Positions 25,548-33,800 of a stretch of 64,000 bases of DNA are shown here, one piece after another. The stretch's first letter is position 1, and each line of letters begins with the position of its first letter. The stretch spans positions 3,286,001 through 3,350,000 of the forward strand of contig NZ_CP150300.1 of NCBI RefSeq assembly GCF_037991315.1, given 5' to 3'. The position numbers were made by a program, and so were the translations under genes. The notes under the pieces were generated by a model. The model saw nothing but the letters and a program-made list of their open reading frames with translations, made no database searches and had not been told where the DNA came from. Source of the stretch: Paenibacillus sp. FSL H8-0079. Lineage in GTDB: Bacteria > Bacillota > Bacilli > Paenibacillales > Paenibacillaceae.

Positions 25548-26446
25548 AGACGCTCCTGAAATGGAAATGGGGAAGTCGTACGTATGCTCAGCAGAAAGCC
25601 ATGTGGGGCGTAATCTACGTGCTTCCCTGGCTCATTGGTTTTGTGTTGTTTTTCTTCATTCCGCTGTTAGCCTCTCTGCGATACAGCATGAGTACAATTC
25701 AGGCTAACGCGGAAGGCATAGCAATTCAGTTCAACGGTGTTGCCAATTATATTCAGGCGCTGACCGTCAATACAAGCTTTAACCGTGCGTTAATTGAGGC
25801 GATCACAGACGTGCTCATCAACGTACCGCTTATCGTTATATTCAGTCTGTTCCTTGCCGTCATCCTGAATCAGAAGTTCAGGGGCCGGGCTGTAGCGCGG
25901 TCGATCTTTTTCCTGCCCGTTATTCTGGCATCGGGAGTGATTATGACACTGGAGAGCACCAGCTTGATTGAAGCGGTTAATCAGAGCAGCACAGGTGGAA
26001 GCTCACTCGGGACATTTGAACTCGAAAATCTGATGGTTAACGCCGGAGTGAGCGATTGGATCGTTACGTATCTGAGCAGCGCCGTAGATCGGATCTATCA
26101 GATCGTCAGTCAATCCGGTGTACAGATTTTGATCTTTTTGGCAGGGATCCAGACGATTTCCCCTCAACTGTATGAGGCTTCGAAGATGGAAGGGGCAACG
26201 GGTTATGAAGCCTTTTGGAAAATTACGTTCCCAATGGTCAGCCCGCTTATTTTTGTCAATGCGATCTATACAATCATTGATTCGTTTGCCAATAACGCCA
26301 TGACGGAACTGATCCGGGATACCGGCTTCGTCAAATTTGACTTTGGATTAAGTTCTGCCATGGCATGGGTCTACTTTCTGGCCATTGCCATCATTCTGGT
26401 TATCGTAAACATCATTTTCTCGAAGCGAGTCTTCTATCAAGATTAG
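25544..26446 (+). CDS. Carbohydrate ABC transporter permease, pair 2 (probable CTG start)
   Basis: A permease of about 300 aa with an EAA loop EASKMEGATGYEAFWKITFP and the typical opening VLPWLIGFVLFFFIPL. The first in-frame ATG (25601) leaves only about seven residues before TM1 and has no ribosome site. The frame is open upstream to a CTG at 25544, which overlaps the preceding stop as CTGA and has GGTGGTGAG 5 nt ahead. From there the protein gains a basic 19-residue N tail like its relatives. CTG initiation is inferred; the conservative start is 25601. Confidence 0.85.
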   Translation: MKTLLKWKWGSRTYAQQKAMWGVIYVLPWLIGFVLFFFIPLLASLRYSMSTIQANAEGIAIQFNGVANYIQALTVNTSFNRALIEAITDVLINVPLIVIFSLFLAVILNQKFRGRAVARSIFFLPVILASGVIMTLESTSLIEAVNQSSTGGSSLGTFELENLMVNAGVSDWIVTYLSSAVDRIYQIVSQSGVQILIFLAGIQTISPQLYEASKMEGATGYEAFWKITFPMVSPLIFVNAIYTIIDSFANNAMTELIRDTGFVKFDFGLSSAMAWVYFLAIAIILVIVNIIFSKRVFYQD

Positions 26447-26463
26447 AAAGGAGGGTGTCCCAC

Positions 26464-27411
26464 GTGACAACATCACGATTATTATCGCTGGAGCATTGGA
26501 AAGGCTGGCTGTGGGCCATGATCCGATTCGTTCTGATTACCGGGCTTTCCTTCGTTATCCTGTTTCCCATATTTCAGAAGGTTTCCACATCCATCAAAGC
26601 TAAAGGTGATCTGTATTCGGCAGTGGTGGTGTGGATTCCACAGAACTTCTCCATCGACAATTTCAAAGAGGCGATACGCGTAATGGATTACTGGGCAACG
26701 CTGTTTAATACGTTTGCCCTGTCTGCAACGACTACACTGTTGACTACAGCATCCTGTGCACTTGCAGGATACGGATTCGCCAGACTGAAATTCAGGGGAA
26801 GCAACTGGTTGTTTGCAGGTGTAATTCTGACGATTCTTGTACCGCCAACGACCATTCTCATTCCGGTATACCTGAATCTGAAAAGCTTTGATCTCATGGG
26901 GCTTATGACGCTTATAGCCGGCAAACCTGTTAATTTGCTTAATACCTATTGGCCGTTTATTCTGACGGCGATTACGGCCAATTCACTTAAGGCCGGCTTG
27001 TACATCTTTATCTTCCGGCAATTCTTCAGAGGTATTCCGAAGGAAGTGGAGGAAGCGGCCTATGTGGACGGCGCGGGCATCGGACGAACATTTTCAAGAA
27101 TCATGCTGCCCAATGCCATTCCGTCCATGGTAACAGTCATGCTGTTTTCCTTCGTATGGCAGTGGAACGACAGCTTTTATACGACGACTTATCTGACTTC
27201 AAGTAAAGTCATGTCGACTCAGTTATCGTCCCTTCCGTATAATCTGGCCCAGCAGGTTACTGACGGTGCAGCTTCCCAGGCCGATCCGTTCTATTTGAGC
27301 ATGATCCAAGATACAGGAATTCTTCTTGCCATTCTGCCTTTGATCATCATCTATTTGTTTGTGCAACGATATTTCGTAGAGAGTGTAGAGCGTACGGGAA
27401 TCGTCGGTTAA
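26464..27411 (+). CDS. Carbohydrate ABC transporter permease (MalG type), pair 2
   Basis: A 315-aa permease with EAA loop EAAYVDGAGIGRTFSRIMLP and six expected transmembrane segments. GTG 26464 has an excellent ribosome site (AAAGGAGGGTG) and begins 17 bp after the previous permease gene. With the gene at 25544 it forms a second complete permease heterodimer in the same operon, which is unusual. Confidence 0.93.
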   Translation: MTTSRLLSLEHWKGWLWAMIRFVLITGLSFVILFPIFQKVSTSIKAKGDLYSAVVVWIPQNFSIDNFKEAIRVMDYWATLFNTFALSATTTLLTTASCALAGYGFARLKFRGSNWLFAGVILTILVPPTTILIPVYLNLKSFDLMGLMTLIAGKPVNLLNTYWPFILTAITANSLKAGLYIFIFRQFFRGIPKEVEEAAYVDGAGIGRTFSRIMLPNAIPSMVTVMLFSFVWQWNDSFYTTTYLTSSKVMSTQLSSLPYNLAQQVTDGAASQADPFYLSMIQDTGILLAILPLIIIYLFVQRYFVESVERTGIVG

Positions 27412-27469
27412 GTTAAGTTCTTCTGTACGTTTGGAGTGGGATCAGACTGGAAGAGGGAGGAGGAACTTC

Positions 27470-27688
27470 ATGCAATATTCCATCTGTGAAAAGGGGGCAT
27501 GTAACGATCTCATGAACGTCTGCTCACAGCAGGGGGATCCTTCCCTGCGCAGGATCCCCCTGCTGGTGTGGAACGGGCTGCGGGAGCGGGCGCCGACCCT
27601 GAGCGATCTGTTTGATCAGAGATACTCTGACGGAGCTTACCTCGCATTATTGCAAGGCAATATATCAGATCAGGAGGAATTAAAGTGA
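27470..27688 (+). CDS. Small protein of unknown function (72 aa)
   Basis: A possible 72-aa protein with a strong ribosome site (GGGAGGAGG) 6 nt before ATG 27470. Its stop overlaps the GTG start of the GH5 gene (GTGA), which favours real translation and coupling. It has four Cys in the first 31 residues (Cys5, Cys10, Cys17 counted from MQYSICEKGAC) and no signal peptide. A 14-bp perfect inverted repeat lies in its middle. I recognise no family. It could instead be an untranslated spacer. Confidence 0.45.
   Translation: MQYSICEKGACNDLMNVCSQQGDPSLRRIPLLVWNGLRERAPTLSDLFDQRYSDGAYLALLQGNISDQEELK
27527..27565 (+). repeat. Perfect 14-bp inverted repeat (hairpin) between transporter and GH5 genes
   Basis: CAGCAGGGGGATCC (27527-27540) and its exact complement (27552-27565) flank an 11-nt loop. 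No T-run follows. The RNA hairpin would be very stable and may be a processing or stability boundary separating membrane protein genes from the secreted enzyme. Confidence 0.85.
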
Positions 27689-29391
27689 AGAAGTTCATGA
27701 CATCTTGTAAACTTGTACTCATTCTGGCTTTATTGATCACAATTGCTCCATGGGGCGGCAGCCGTGCCGAAGCATGGGTGGGCATGCCTATGGGCAAGCT
27801 GCACGTAAACGGCAAAAACCTGGTGAACAGCAACAACCAGCCTGTGCTACTGAACGGTTGGCATCAACCCTCAGGTGCCTACTGGACATATCAGGACAGC
27901 AATTATTATCTCAATCTGCACGGCAATAACCGTCATGCAGCTACACTGGCTTATCTGAAAGACATTACCGATACTTTTGCTGACACCAGCGCGAAGTACG
28001 GAAGCAATCATGGCTGGAATATGAATCAGGTACGTCTGTTCATCGATCGTCAGGACATGGGAGATGTGGCTGCTGGTACATATAACTTTGCCGGTGTGCA
28101 GACCGTTACGCAAAATGTAATTATTCCGTACATTCAATATGCCAAAACAAAAGGTGTCTATGTTGTCCTGGGACTGGACTTCACATTGAAGGATGATCAG
28201 GCAACAACACCTGCCAACCTGCAAAAATTCAACGAAATCTGGGGTTATCTCGCTTCACGCCCGGAGATCAAAAGTGCAGACAACGTTCACTTCGAACTGA
28301 TCAACGAACCGGTGAAATCCTATGCCAATGGACATTGGGGTGGATACAACGGGGAAAATGACTTTGTGGATCACTGGAATGACTTGCGTAATTTCCAAAA
28401 TTCCATGATTTCAACAATTCGTAGCAAAGGTGCGGACAACGTCATCTGGGCGGCAGGTCTGGGATACAACCAATTTTACAGCTTGACGGCAAGCCATCCA
28501 TTGACTGATCCGCTCAATAACTATGGATATGCGGTTCACTGGTACCCTGGTTATGGCGCATATGACAACTTCTCTATCCTGCAAGACCAGTGGAATACCA
28601 ACGTGAAGGCAGCTGCTGACAAATATCCGATTAATATTACCGAGGTAACCTGGTTCAAAAACAAACCTGGCGATTCGGCCTATTGGAACTTGTTTAATGG
28701 TAGCAATGAAGGTTTTGGCACCAATACCAAAACGATTTTCAACGCATCAGGCAATGTCAGCATTGCAGCTCATATGAACGGATTCATTCTAAGTGAAGGA
28801 CCACGAAGCTCCTTTGCCGACCCAACGGCTGGACTGAAATGGGATGGAGATGCTTCACGGAGTGCCATGGGACGATTCCTGTTCAACTGGTACCATGAAC
28901 GTGCCCAGACTTATCCGGGCAGTGGACAAGGTGGCGGACCGACAACGGGTCTTGTATCCGGTGCAACTTATAAAATCGTAGCCCGGCATTCCAACAAAGT
29001 TGTTGATGTTCCTGGTGGTCAAAATGAAAATAATCTTCAGCTCCAGCAGTGGAGCGATCTGGGCGGTAACCCTCAGAAGTGGGTGTTGAATCAACTCGCT
29101 GGTGGGAATTACACTTTGACAAGTGTGAACTCGCCAGACAAAGTTATCGACATTCGGAACGGTACGAATAACAACGGTGAAGTGGTTCAGCTCATGAGTA
29201 ATCTGAATACCACTGCACAGCACTTCAAAGTCAATGATCTGGGCAATGGATATTGGAGCATTATCAATGTAAGCAGCAACAAGGCGGTGGAGGTAACAGC
29301 GTCCTCTACGACAGATGGCGCGAAATTGCAACAAAACGATTTTACGAATGCAACCAACCAGCAATGGAAGTTCATAGCTGTCAATAACTAA
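27685..29391 (+). CDS. Secreted GH5 glycoside hydrolase with ricin B-type lectin (CBM13-like) domain
   Basis: A 568-aa secreted enzyme. The signal peptide (1-30) ends SRAEA. The GH5 TIM barrel (about 32-410) has the acid/base Glu208 in FELINEPV and the nucleophile Glu320 in ITEVTWF; AVHWYPG supplies the usual His/Tyr. A Gly/Pro linker (GSGQGGGPTTG) leads to a ricin-type trefoil (about 425-568) with repeated Q-W motifs (LQLQQWSDLGGNPQKW, NQQWKFI). GH5 spans many specificities (glucan, mannan, xylan), so the substrate is open. GTG 27685 has AGGAGG upstream. It is the last gene of the long operon. Confidence 0.93.
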   Translation: MKKFMTSCKLVLILALLITIAPWGGSRAEAWVGMPMGKLHVNGKNLVNSNNQPVLLNGWHQPSGAYWTYQDSNYYLNLHGNNRHAATLAYLKDITDTFADTSAKYGSNHGWNMNQVRLFIDRQDMGDVAAGTYNFAGVQTVTQNVIIPYIQYAKTKGVYVVLGLDFTLKDDQATTPANLQKFNEIWGYLASRPEIKSADNVHFELINEPVKSYANGHWGGYNGENDFVDHWNDLRNFQNSMISTIRSKGADNVIWAAGLGYNQFYSLTASHPLTDPLNNYGYAVHWYPGYGAYDNFSILQDQWNTNVKAAADKYPINITEVTWFKNKPGDSAYWNLFNGSNEGFGTNTKTIFNASGNVSIAAHMNGFILSEGPRSSFADPTAGLKWDGDASRSAMGRFLFNWYHERAQTYPGSGQGGGPTTGLVSGATYKIVARHSNKVVDVPGGQNENNLQLQQWSDLGGNPQKWVLNQLAGGNYTLTSVNSPDKVIDIRNGTNNNGEVVQLMSNLNTTAQHFKVNDLGNGYWSIINVSSNKAVEVTASSTTDGAKLQQNDFTNATNQQWKFIAVNN

Positions 29392-29402
29392 ATCAACGAT
29401 AG

Positions 29403-29446
29403 AAAACGGACCCCATTTGCATGTTCTGCGAGTGGAGTCCGTTTTT
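29403..29446 (+). terminator. Bidirectional terminator between convergent GH5 and GH8 genes
   Basis: A stem of nine pairs with one mismatch (ACGGACCCCA/TGGAGTCCGT) has a 17-nt loop. Runs of A before and T after allow termination on both strands. Confidence 0.82.
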
Positions 29447-29478
29447 GCGTATAGAAATATTCGTATATAGAATTGATG

Positions 29479-30621
29479 TTAGTAGATACGATATCGGCCG
29501 CTCAGTGCGAGCAGGCTGAAGAAATACAGGCAGTTATCATAATAGCGACGTTCACCTTGTCGCAAAGGTGTGTTCCAGAACTGGTGAACATATTGGGCGC
29601 GATATGGACCGTCTGCAGCGAGTGAAGCCATTGCGTTGGTAGCGAGAAGACCTATAGGGTGAAGGGAGGGCTCATCGAAGGGCTGACCCTCGATCGTATA
29701 ACGTCGATAATCCGATACTTCAATGTCACTAAAGAAAGCCTGGATTCGATTCGATTGCTCGACTTGCCAACGATCCTTCCGGAACCACTCCCAGTCCAGC
29801 GCAATGTTGGCCGCTACCCGGTATGCATCACTGTAGAAATGTCTGAAATCACCATGAGGCTGAAGGGGTGCAGGTGTGCCAACAAAGTTGGCATATTCGG
29901 GTGAAAGTCCTGTTACTGGATGACAGGCTGCATGCAGGTAAGCCCGGCTTGCTGCCGCAGCCTCTGTCCAGAAGCTCTGATCAGCTTCATCCGCATATAT
30001 AGCGAACAATTCATAAAAATGGGGAAGGTGGTAGGAGGGATCGCTGAACGGTGTCTCGGGTATGAATTTGATCAGCTTCGTTTCCAGGTCCCACATCGGA
30101 TCACCCTCGCCATGTTCGCCTTGATGCACACAGGCATGAAGGATCGCACTTGCTTGTGCAGCATAATTATATGGCGCTGCTCCATCACCCCAACGATTGG
30201 AAGCAAATATCAGAGCCATGGCAAAGAACTCTTCACCGTCCGGCGCAGGTCCTTGCGACAAGCGTGTTCCGTCAGGCTTGCAATGCCAAGCAAAGTAATC
30301 TTTGTAACGCCCCTCAGTATGCTGCATGTATGTTTTCGAAAAATTCCATAGCCGGTCAAATTCTTCTTTTTTGTCCATTTGCACTGCCATCATCATGCCA
30401 TAAGACATACCTTCAGAGCGAATATCGAGATTACCGGTATCCAGCAAATATCCTTTGTCCTCACCCATGGGATAATATATTCGAGTATTCTCATTGCCAT
30501 AAAACAGCTCGTTCCATGTGTCTTGCAATCTGGTGGTAATTTCATTCTCATCGTAGCCTAATTCCAAAAACAGATTCGTATAGGTCCCCGTATGCAAGGC
30601 ACCCTGACCCGTGATATTCAT
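29479..30621 (-). CDS. GH8 reducing-end xylose-releasing exo-oligoxylanase
   Basis: A 380-aa GH8 enzyme matching the reducing-end exo-oligoxylanase type described from Bacillus halodurans (EC 3.2.1.156). It releases xylose from the reducing end of xylo-oligosaccharides. Motifs: acid Glu70 in IRSEGMSYGMM, Asp128 in GPAPDGEEFF, base Asp265 in FYSDAYRVAAN. There is no signal peptide, so it works on imported oligosaccharides. ATG 30621 follows AAGGAGGA. It is divergent from the esterase/xylanase operon and convergent with GH5. A cre-like site lies upstream. Confidence 0.95.
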   Translation of the reverse strand: MNITGQGALHTGTYTNLFLELGYDENEITTRLQDTWNELFYGNENTRIYYPMGEDKGYLLDTGNLDIRSEGMSYGMMMAVQMDKKEEFDRLWNFSKTYMQHTEGRYKDYFAWHCKPDGTRLSQGPAPDGEEFFAMALIFASNRWGDGAAPYNYAAQASAILHACVHQGEHGEGDPMWDLETKLIKFIPETPFSDPSYHLPHFYELFAIYADEADQSFWTEAAAASRAYLHAACHPVTGLSPEYANFVGTPAPLQPHGDFRHFYSDAYRVAANIALDWEWFRKDRWQVEQSNRIQAFFSDIEVSDYRRYTIEGQPFDEPSLHPIGLLATNAMASLAADGPYRAQYVHQFWNTPLRQGERRYYDNCLYFFSLLALSGRYRIY

Positions 30622-30681
30622 GGGTATCCTCCTTCGTCAAATGTGGTTTTTCAAAAATTATAACATGGAAATAGTATACAA

Positions 30682-30697
30682 ATTAAAGCGTTTACAT
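30682..30697 (-). promoter_or_regulatory. Probable cre (CcpA) site upstream of the GH8 gene
   Basis: Read on the minus strand, it matches the cre consensus at 15 of 16 positions. It lies 61 bp upstream of the GH8 start, near TATACT and TATAAT boxes (minus strand, about 30656-30680). Confidence 0.6.
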
Positions 30698-30763
30698 GAA
30701 GAATTATAGGTGTTCGATTTTACGTGTCATTCTACTCAAGTTGAAATGATATAGTGATTAAAA

Positions 30764-30809
30764 TCCTATACTTTGTCAGGTTGTTGTAAAATTATGTAAG
30801 CGCTACACT
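30764..30809 (+). promoter_or_regulatory. Promoter of the esterase/xylanase operon with conserved dyad
   Basis: TCCT-N10-AGGT (30764-30781) abuts -35 TTGTTG (30781-30786); a 17-bp spacer leads to -10 TACACT (30804-30809). The spacer end has cre-like TGTAAGCGCTACA. The element is nearly identical to the one at 33596-33641. A second upstream dyad is not clear here. Confidence 0.78.
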
Positions 30810-30816
30810 TTGGGAG

Positions 30817-30862
30817 AAGGATCATACCTCACCTAATCATAACGCAAGCTGTGATCCTTCCC
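30817..30862 (+). other. Predicted 5'-terminal stem-loop and long leader of the esterase/xylanase mRNA
   Basis: AAGGATCA (30817-30824) pairs with TGATCCTT (30852-30859). The expected transcription start lies about 7 nt after the -10, so this hairpin would sit at the very 5' end of the mRNA, where it could slow decay. The leader then runs about 220 nt to the esterase start; the rest (30863-31087) holds only one weak small ORF. Confidence 0.5.
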
Positions 30863-30913
30863 ATGTTGTTCGAGGATGATCAGAATCTAACGGAAAGGAT
30901 GTGATGGCGTGTT

Positions 30914-31033
30914 ATGCTCCAAGATTCAGGAGATACGGGTGGAAACACGGGATTCACTACATCGCGCGATCCAGTGGCAGAAGGGCATGAACATAAATGC
31001 TTCACCATTCTGGGCTTTGGCTATCTAGATTAA
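30914..31033 (+). CDS. Possible small leader ORF (39 aa)
   Basis: A 39-codon ORF (begins MLQDSGDTGGNTGF) lies inside the esterase/xylanase leader. The ribosome site is weak (GGATGTGATGG about 10 nt upstream). No family is recognised. It could be a leader peptide or chance. Confidence 0.2.
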   Translation: MLQDSGDTGGNTGFTTSRDPVAEGHEHKCFTILGFGYLD

Positions 31034-31072
31034 CTGAGGGTTGATAGTCACTCATAACGATATGTTCGGTGA

Positions 31073-31855
<783 letters not shown>

Positions 31856-31925
31856 ATCGGCTGGGGAATCTCATATCGGTTGGCGTTTCACCCAGATCTA
31901 TTAAAATATCAGGAGGTATCATCCT

Positions 31926-32561
31926 ATGTTCAAATTCAGCAAAAAATTAATGACTGTTGTTCTTGCAGCTTCCATGAGTTTTGGCGTCTTCGCAGCAACA
32001 TCCAGCGCTGCAACAGATTATTGGCAAAATTGGACAGATGGCGGAGGAACGGTCAACGCCGTGAATGGATCGGGCGGAAATTACAGCGTGAATTGGCAGA
32101 ATGTAGGTAACTTTGTTGTCGGGAAAGGGTGGACATCTGGCACGCCGAATCGGGTAGTCAATTACAATGCAGGTGTATTCTCTCCATCGGGTAACGGATA
32201 CCTGACCTTCTATGGCTGGACAAGAAACGCTCTAATTGAATACTACGTGGTGGATAGCTGGGGAACGTATCGTCCAACCGGAACGTACAAGGGCTCTATG
32301 ACTAGTGATGGCGGCACATACGACATCTATAGGACGATGAGATACAATGCACCTTCCATTGATGGTACGCAGACTTTCCCTCAGTATTGGAGTGTTAGAC
32401 AGTCCAAGAAACCAATCGGAGTCAACTCTACCATTACGTTCAGCAATCATGTGAATGCTTGGGCGAGCAAAGGGATGTACTTAGGCAACAGCTGGTCCTA
32501 TCAGGTGATGGCAACGGAAGGTTATCAGAGCAGCGGAAGCGCAAACGTGACTGTTTGGTAA
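31926..32561 (+). CDS. xynA: Secreted GH11 endo-1,4-beta-xylanase
   Basis: A 211-aa GH11 xylanase very close to Bacillus XynA (213 aa). Signal peptide 1-28 (cleavage near SSA/AATDYW). The mature beta-jelly roll has the nucleophile Glu105 ([13 protein letters not shown]) and acid/base Glu198 ([10 protein letters not shown]); the thumb is [17 protein letters not shown]. It cuts xylan backbones outside the cell. The ribosome site AGGAGG lies 8-9 nt before ATG 31926. The gene sits 70 bp after the esterase gene and is followed by two stem-loops. Confidence 0.98.
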   Translation: MFKFSKKLMTVVLAASMSFGVFAATSSAATDYWQNWTDGGGTVNAVNGSGGNYSVNWQNVGNFVVGKGWTSGTPNRVVNYNAGVFSPSGNGYLTFYGWTRNALIEYYVVDSWGTYRPTGTYKGSMTSDGGTYDIYRTMRYNAPSIDGTQTFPQYWSVRQSKKPIGVNSTITFSNHVNAWASKGMYLGNSWSYQVMATEGYQSSGSANVTVW

Positions 32562-32573
32562 AAATGACGATGT

Positions 32574-32662
32574 GATGCAGATGAACGTCTGCATTGGCAG
32601 TTGGAATTAATGTATTCCGGAAGCGTTGAGGACCGCTATTCACCAAACTAACGGCCCTCGAC
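32574..32662 (+). repeat. Two stem-loops between xynA and the SUMF1-like gene
   Basis: First: ATGCAGA (32575-32581) with TCTGCAT (32588-32594), 6-nt loop. Second: GTTGAGGACCG (32625-32635) with CGGCCCTCGAC (32652-32662), ten pairs and a 16-nt loop. Neither has a T-run. They may stabilise xynA mRNA or attenuate read-through. Confidence 0.65.
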
Positions 32663-32699
32663 ATTCCTGGACTCAAGCTTAGCAAAGGAGGATAGTTGA

Positions 32700-33539
32700 A
32701 TGAGAAAGCTGGTATGGTTAACGTTAATCGCCATAGTTGTTAGTCTAAGTGCCTGTTCAGCCAGTAACTCTGAATTAAATGATGATATGGTATTCGTCGA
32801 AGGAGGGGCCTTGAAGAGCAGTACATCTAGTCAAATTGAACGAGATGAAGCTCTGGATTCCTTCTATGTTGGCAAATACGAAGTGACTCAACAAGAATGG
32901 ACGGAGGTCATGGGGGAGAACCCATCTGGCTTCAAGGGAGATGACCTGCCCGTTGAGATGGTGAGCTGGTATGACGCCGTGGAATACTGTAATCAAAAGA
33001 GCATCAAAGAGAACCTGAAACCTTATTACAATATAGACAAAGACAATCAGGACACGAATAATCACAATGAAAATGACAATATAAAATGGAATGTAACGAT
33101 TAATGAGGATGCTAACGGCTACCGTTTACCAACAGAAGCAGAATGGGAGTACGCTGCAAGCGGAGGTCAAAAGAGCTTAGATTACACCTACAGTGGAAGT
33201 AATAATCCCGATGAAGTGGCTTGGTACTGGAAAAATGCTGGTGACAACGTACTGACTGGTGACTGGAGCTGGCCCGCTATTGAGAGCAATCGTAATCAAA
33301 CCCAAAAGGTCGGTACCCAGAAGCCAAATGAGTTAGGAATCTATGATATGTCTGGAAACGTGAGAGAATGGTGCTGGGACTGGTACAGTGATTCAGAGCG
33401 TGCAGATCATTCCTGGCGAGTAGTAAAAGGCGGTGGCTGGATTGGCGGCGTCAATAACAATGAAATCTCATTCCGAGGTAAATTTGATGCGAATGGTTAT
33501 GGTCCTGATCAAGGATTTCGAATCGTGCGTGGAGAATAA
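32700..33539 (+). CDS. SUMF1/FGE-fold lipoprotein, probably non-catalytic
   Basis: A 279-aa lipoprotein (lipobox SLSAC, Cys19) with a formylglycine-generating-enzyme fold: MVFVEGGAL, YEVTQQEWTEVMG, GYRLPTEAEWEYAASGG, LGIYDMSGNVREWCWDWY and DQGFRIVR. The copper-binding Cys pair of true FGE is missing; the matching stretch reads VVKGGGWIGGVNNNEISFRG. So it is unlikely to mature sulfatases, and none is encoded nearby. As an exported lipoprotein in a xylanase operon it may bind sugar or peptidoglycan (inference). ATG 32700 follows AAAGGAGG. Confidence 0.9.
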   Translation: MRKLVWLTLIAIVVSLSACSASNSELNDDMVFVEGGALKSSTSSQIERDEALDSFYVGKYEVTQQEWTEVMGENPSGFKGDDLPVEMVSWYDAVEYCNQKSIKENLKPYYNIDKDNQDTNNHNENDNIKWNVTINEDANGYRLPTEAEWEYAASGGQKSLDYTYSGSNNPDEVAWYWKNAGDNVLTGDWSWPAIESNRNQTQKVGTQKPNELGIYDMSGNVREWCWDWYSDSERADHSWRVVKGGGWIGGVNNNEISFRGKFDANGYGPDQGFRIVRGE

Positions 33540-33573
33540 CCTTCTTTTCCGAAAGGGGTCAGCCCACAGTTCA

Positions 33574-33641
33574 ACCTATACTTCATCGGGTAAAAACCTA
33601 TACTTTCTCAGGTTGTTGTGTGCAATTGTAAGCGTTACACT
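33574..33641 (+). promoter_or_regulatory. Promoter of the regulator/importer operon with two tandem dyads
   Basis: ACCT-N10-GGGT (33574-33591) and ACCT-N10-AGGT (33596-33613) are direct copies 22 bp apart. The second abuts -35 TTGTTG (33613-33618); after 17 bp comes -10 TACACT (33636-33641), with cre-like TGTAAGCGTTACA across the spacer and -10. It is the clearest copy of the motif shared with 14542 and 30764. Confidence 0.8.
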
Positions 33642-33800
33642 TGAATTGCATATGATGAACGTTGGGTTCTTCGAGTTGGGCGAGCAGACAACAATCCTGC
33701 TGTTGTTCTGCTGTTTAGCGTGTTCGAGAACGACTGGAATCTACTATTCCATGTAGACGAGTTTCATGTAACTGATCACGGAGAAATGGCAGGTGAGGTA

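Noticed and set aside
32700-33539. Sulfatase-maturing formylglycine-generating enzyme
   Set aside because: The fold fits but the active-site Cys pair is missing and no sulfatase gene is near, so enzymatic function is not claimed.
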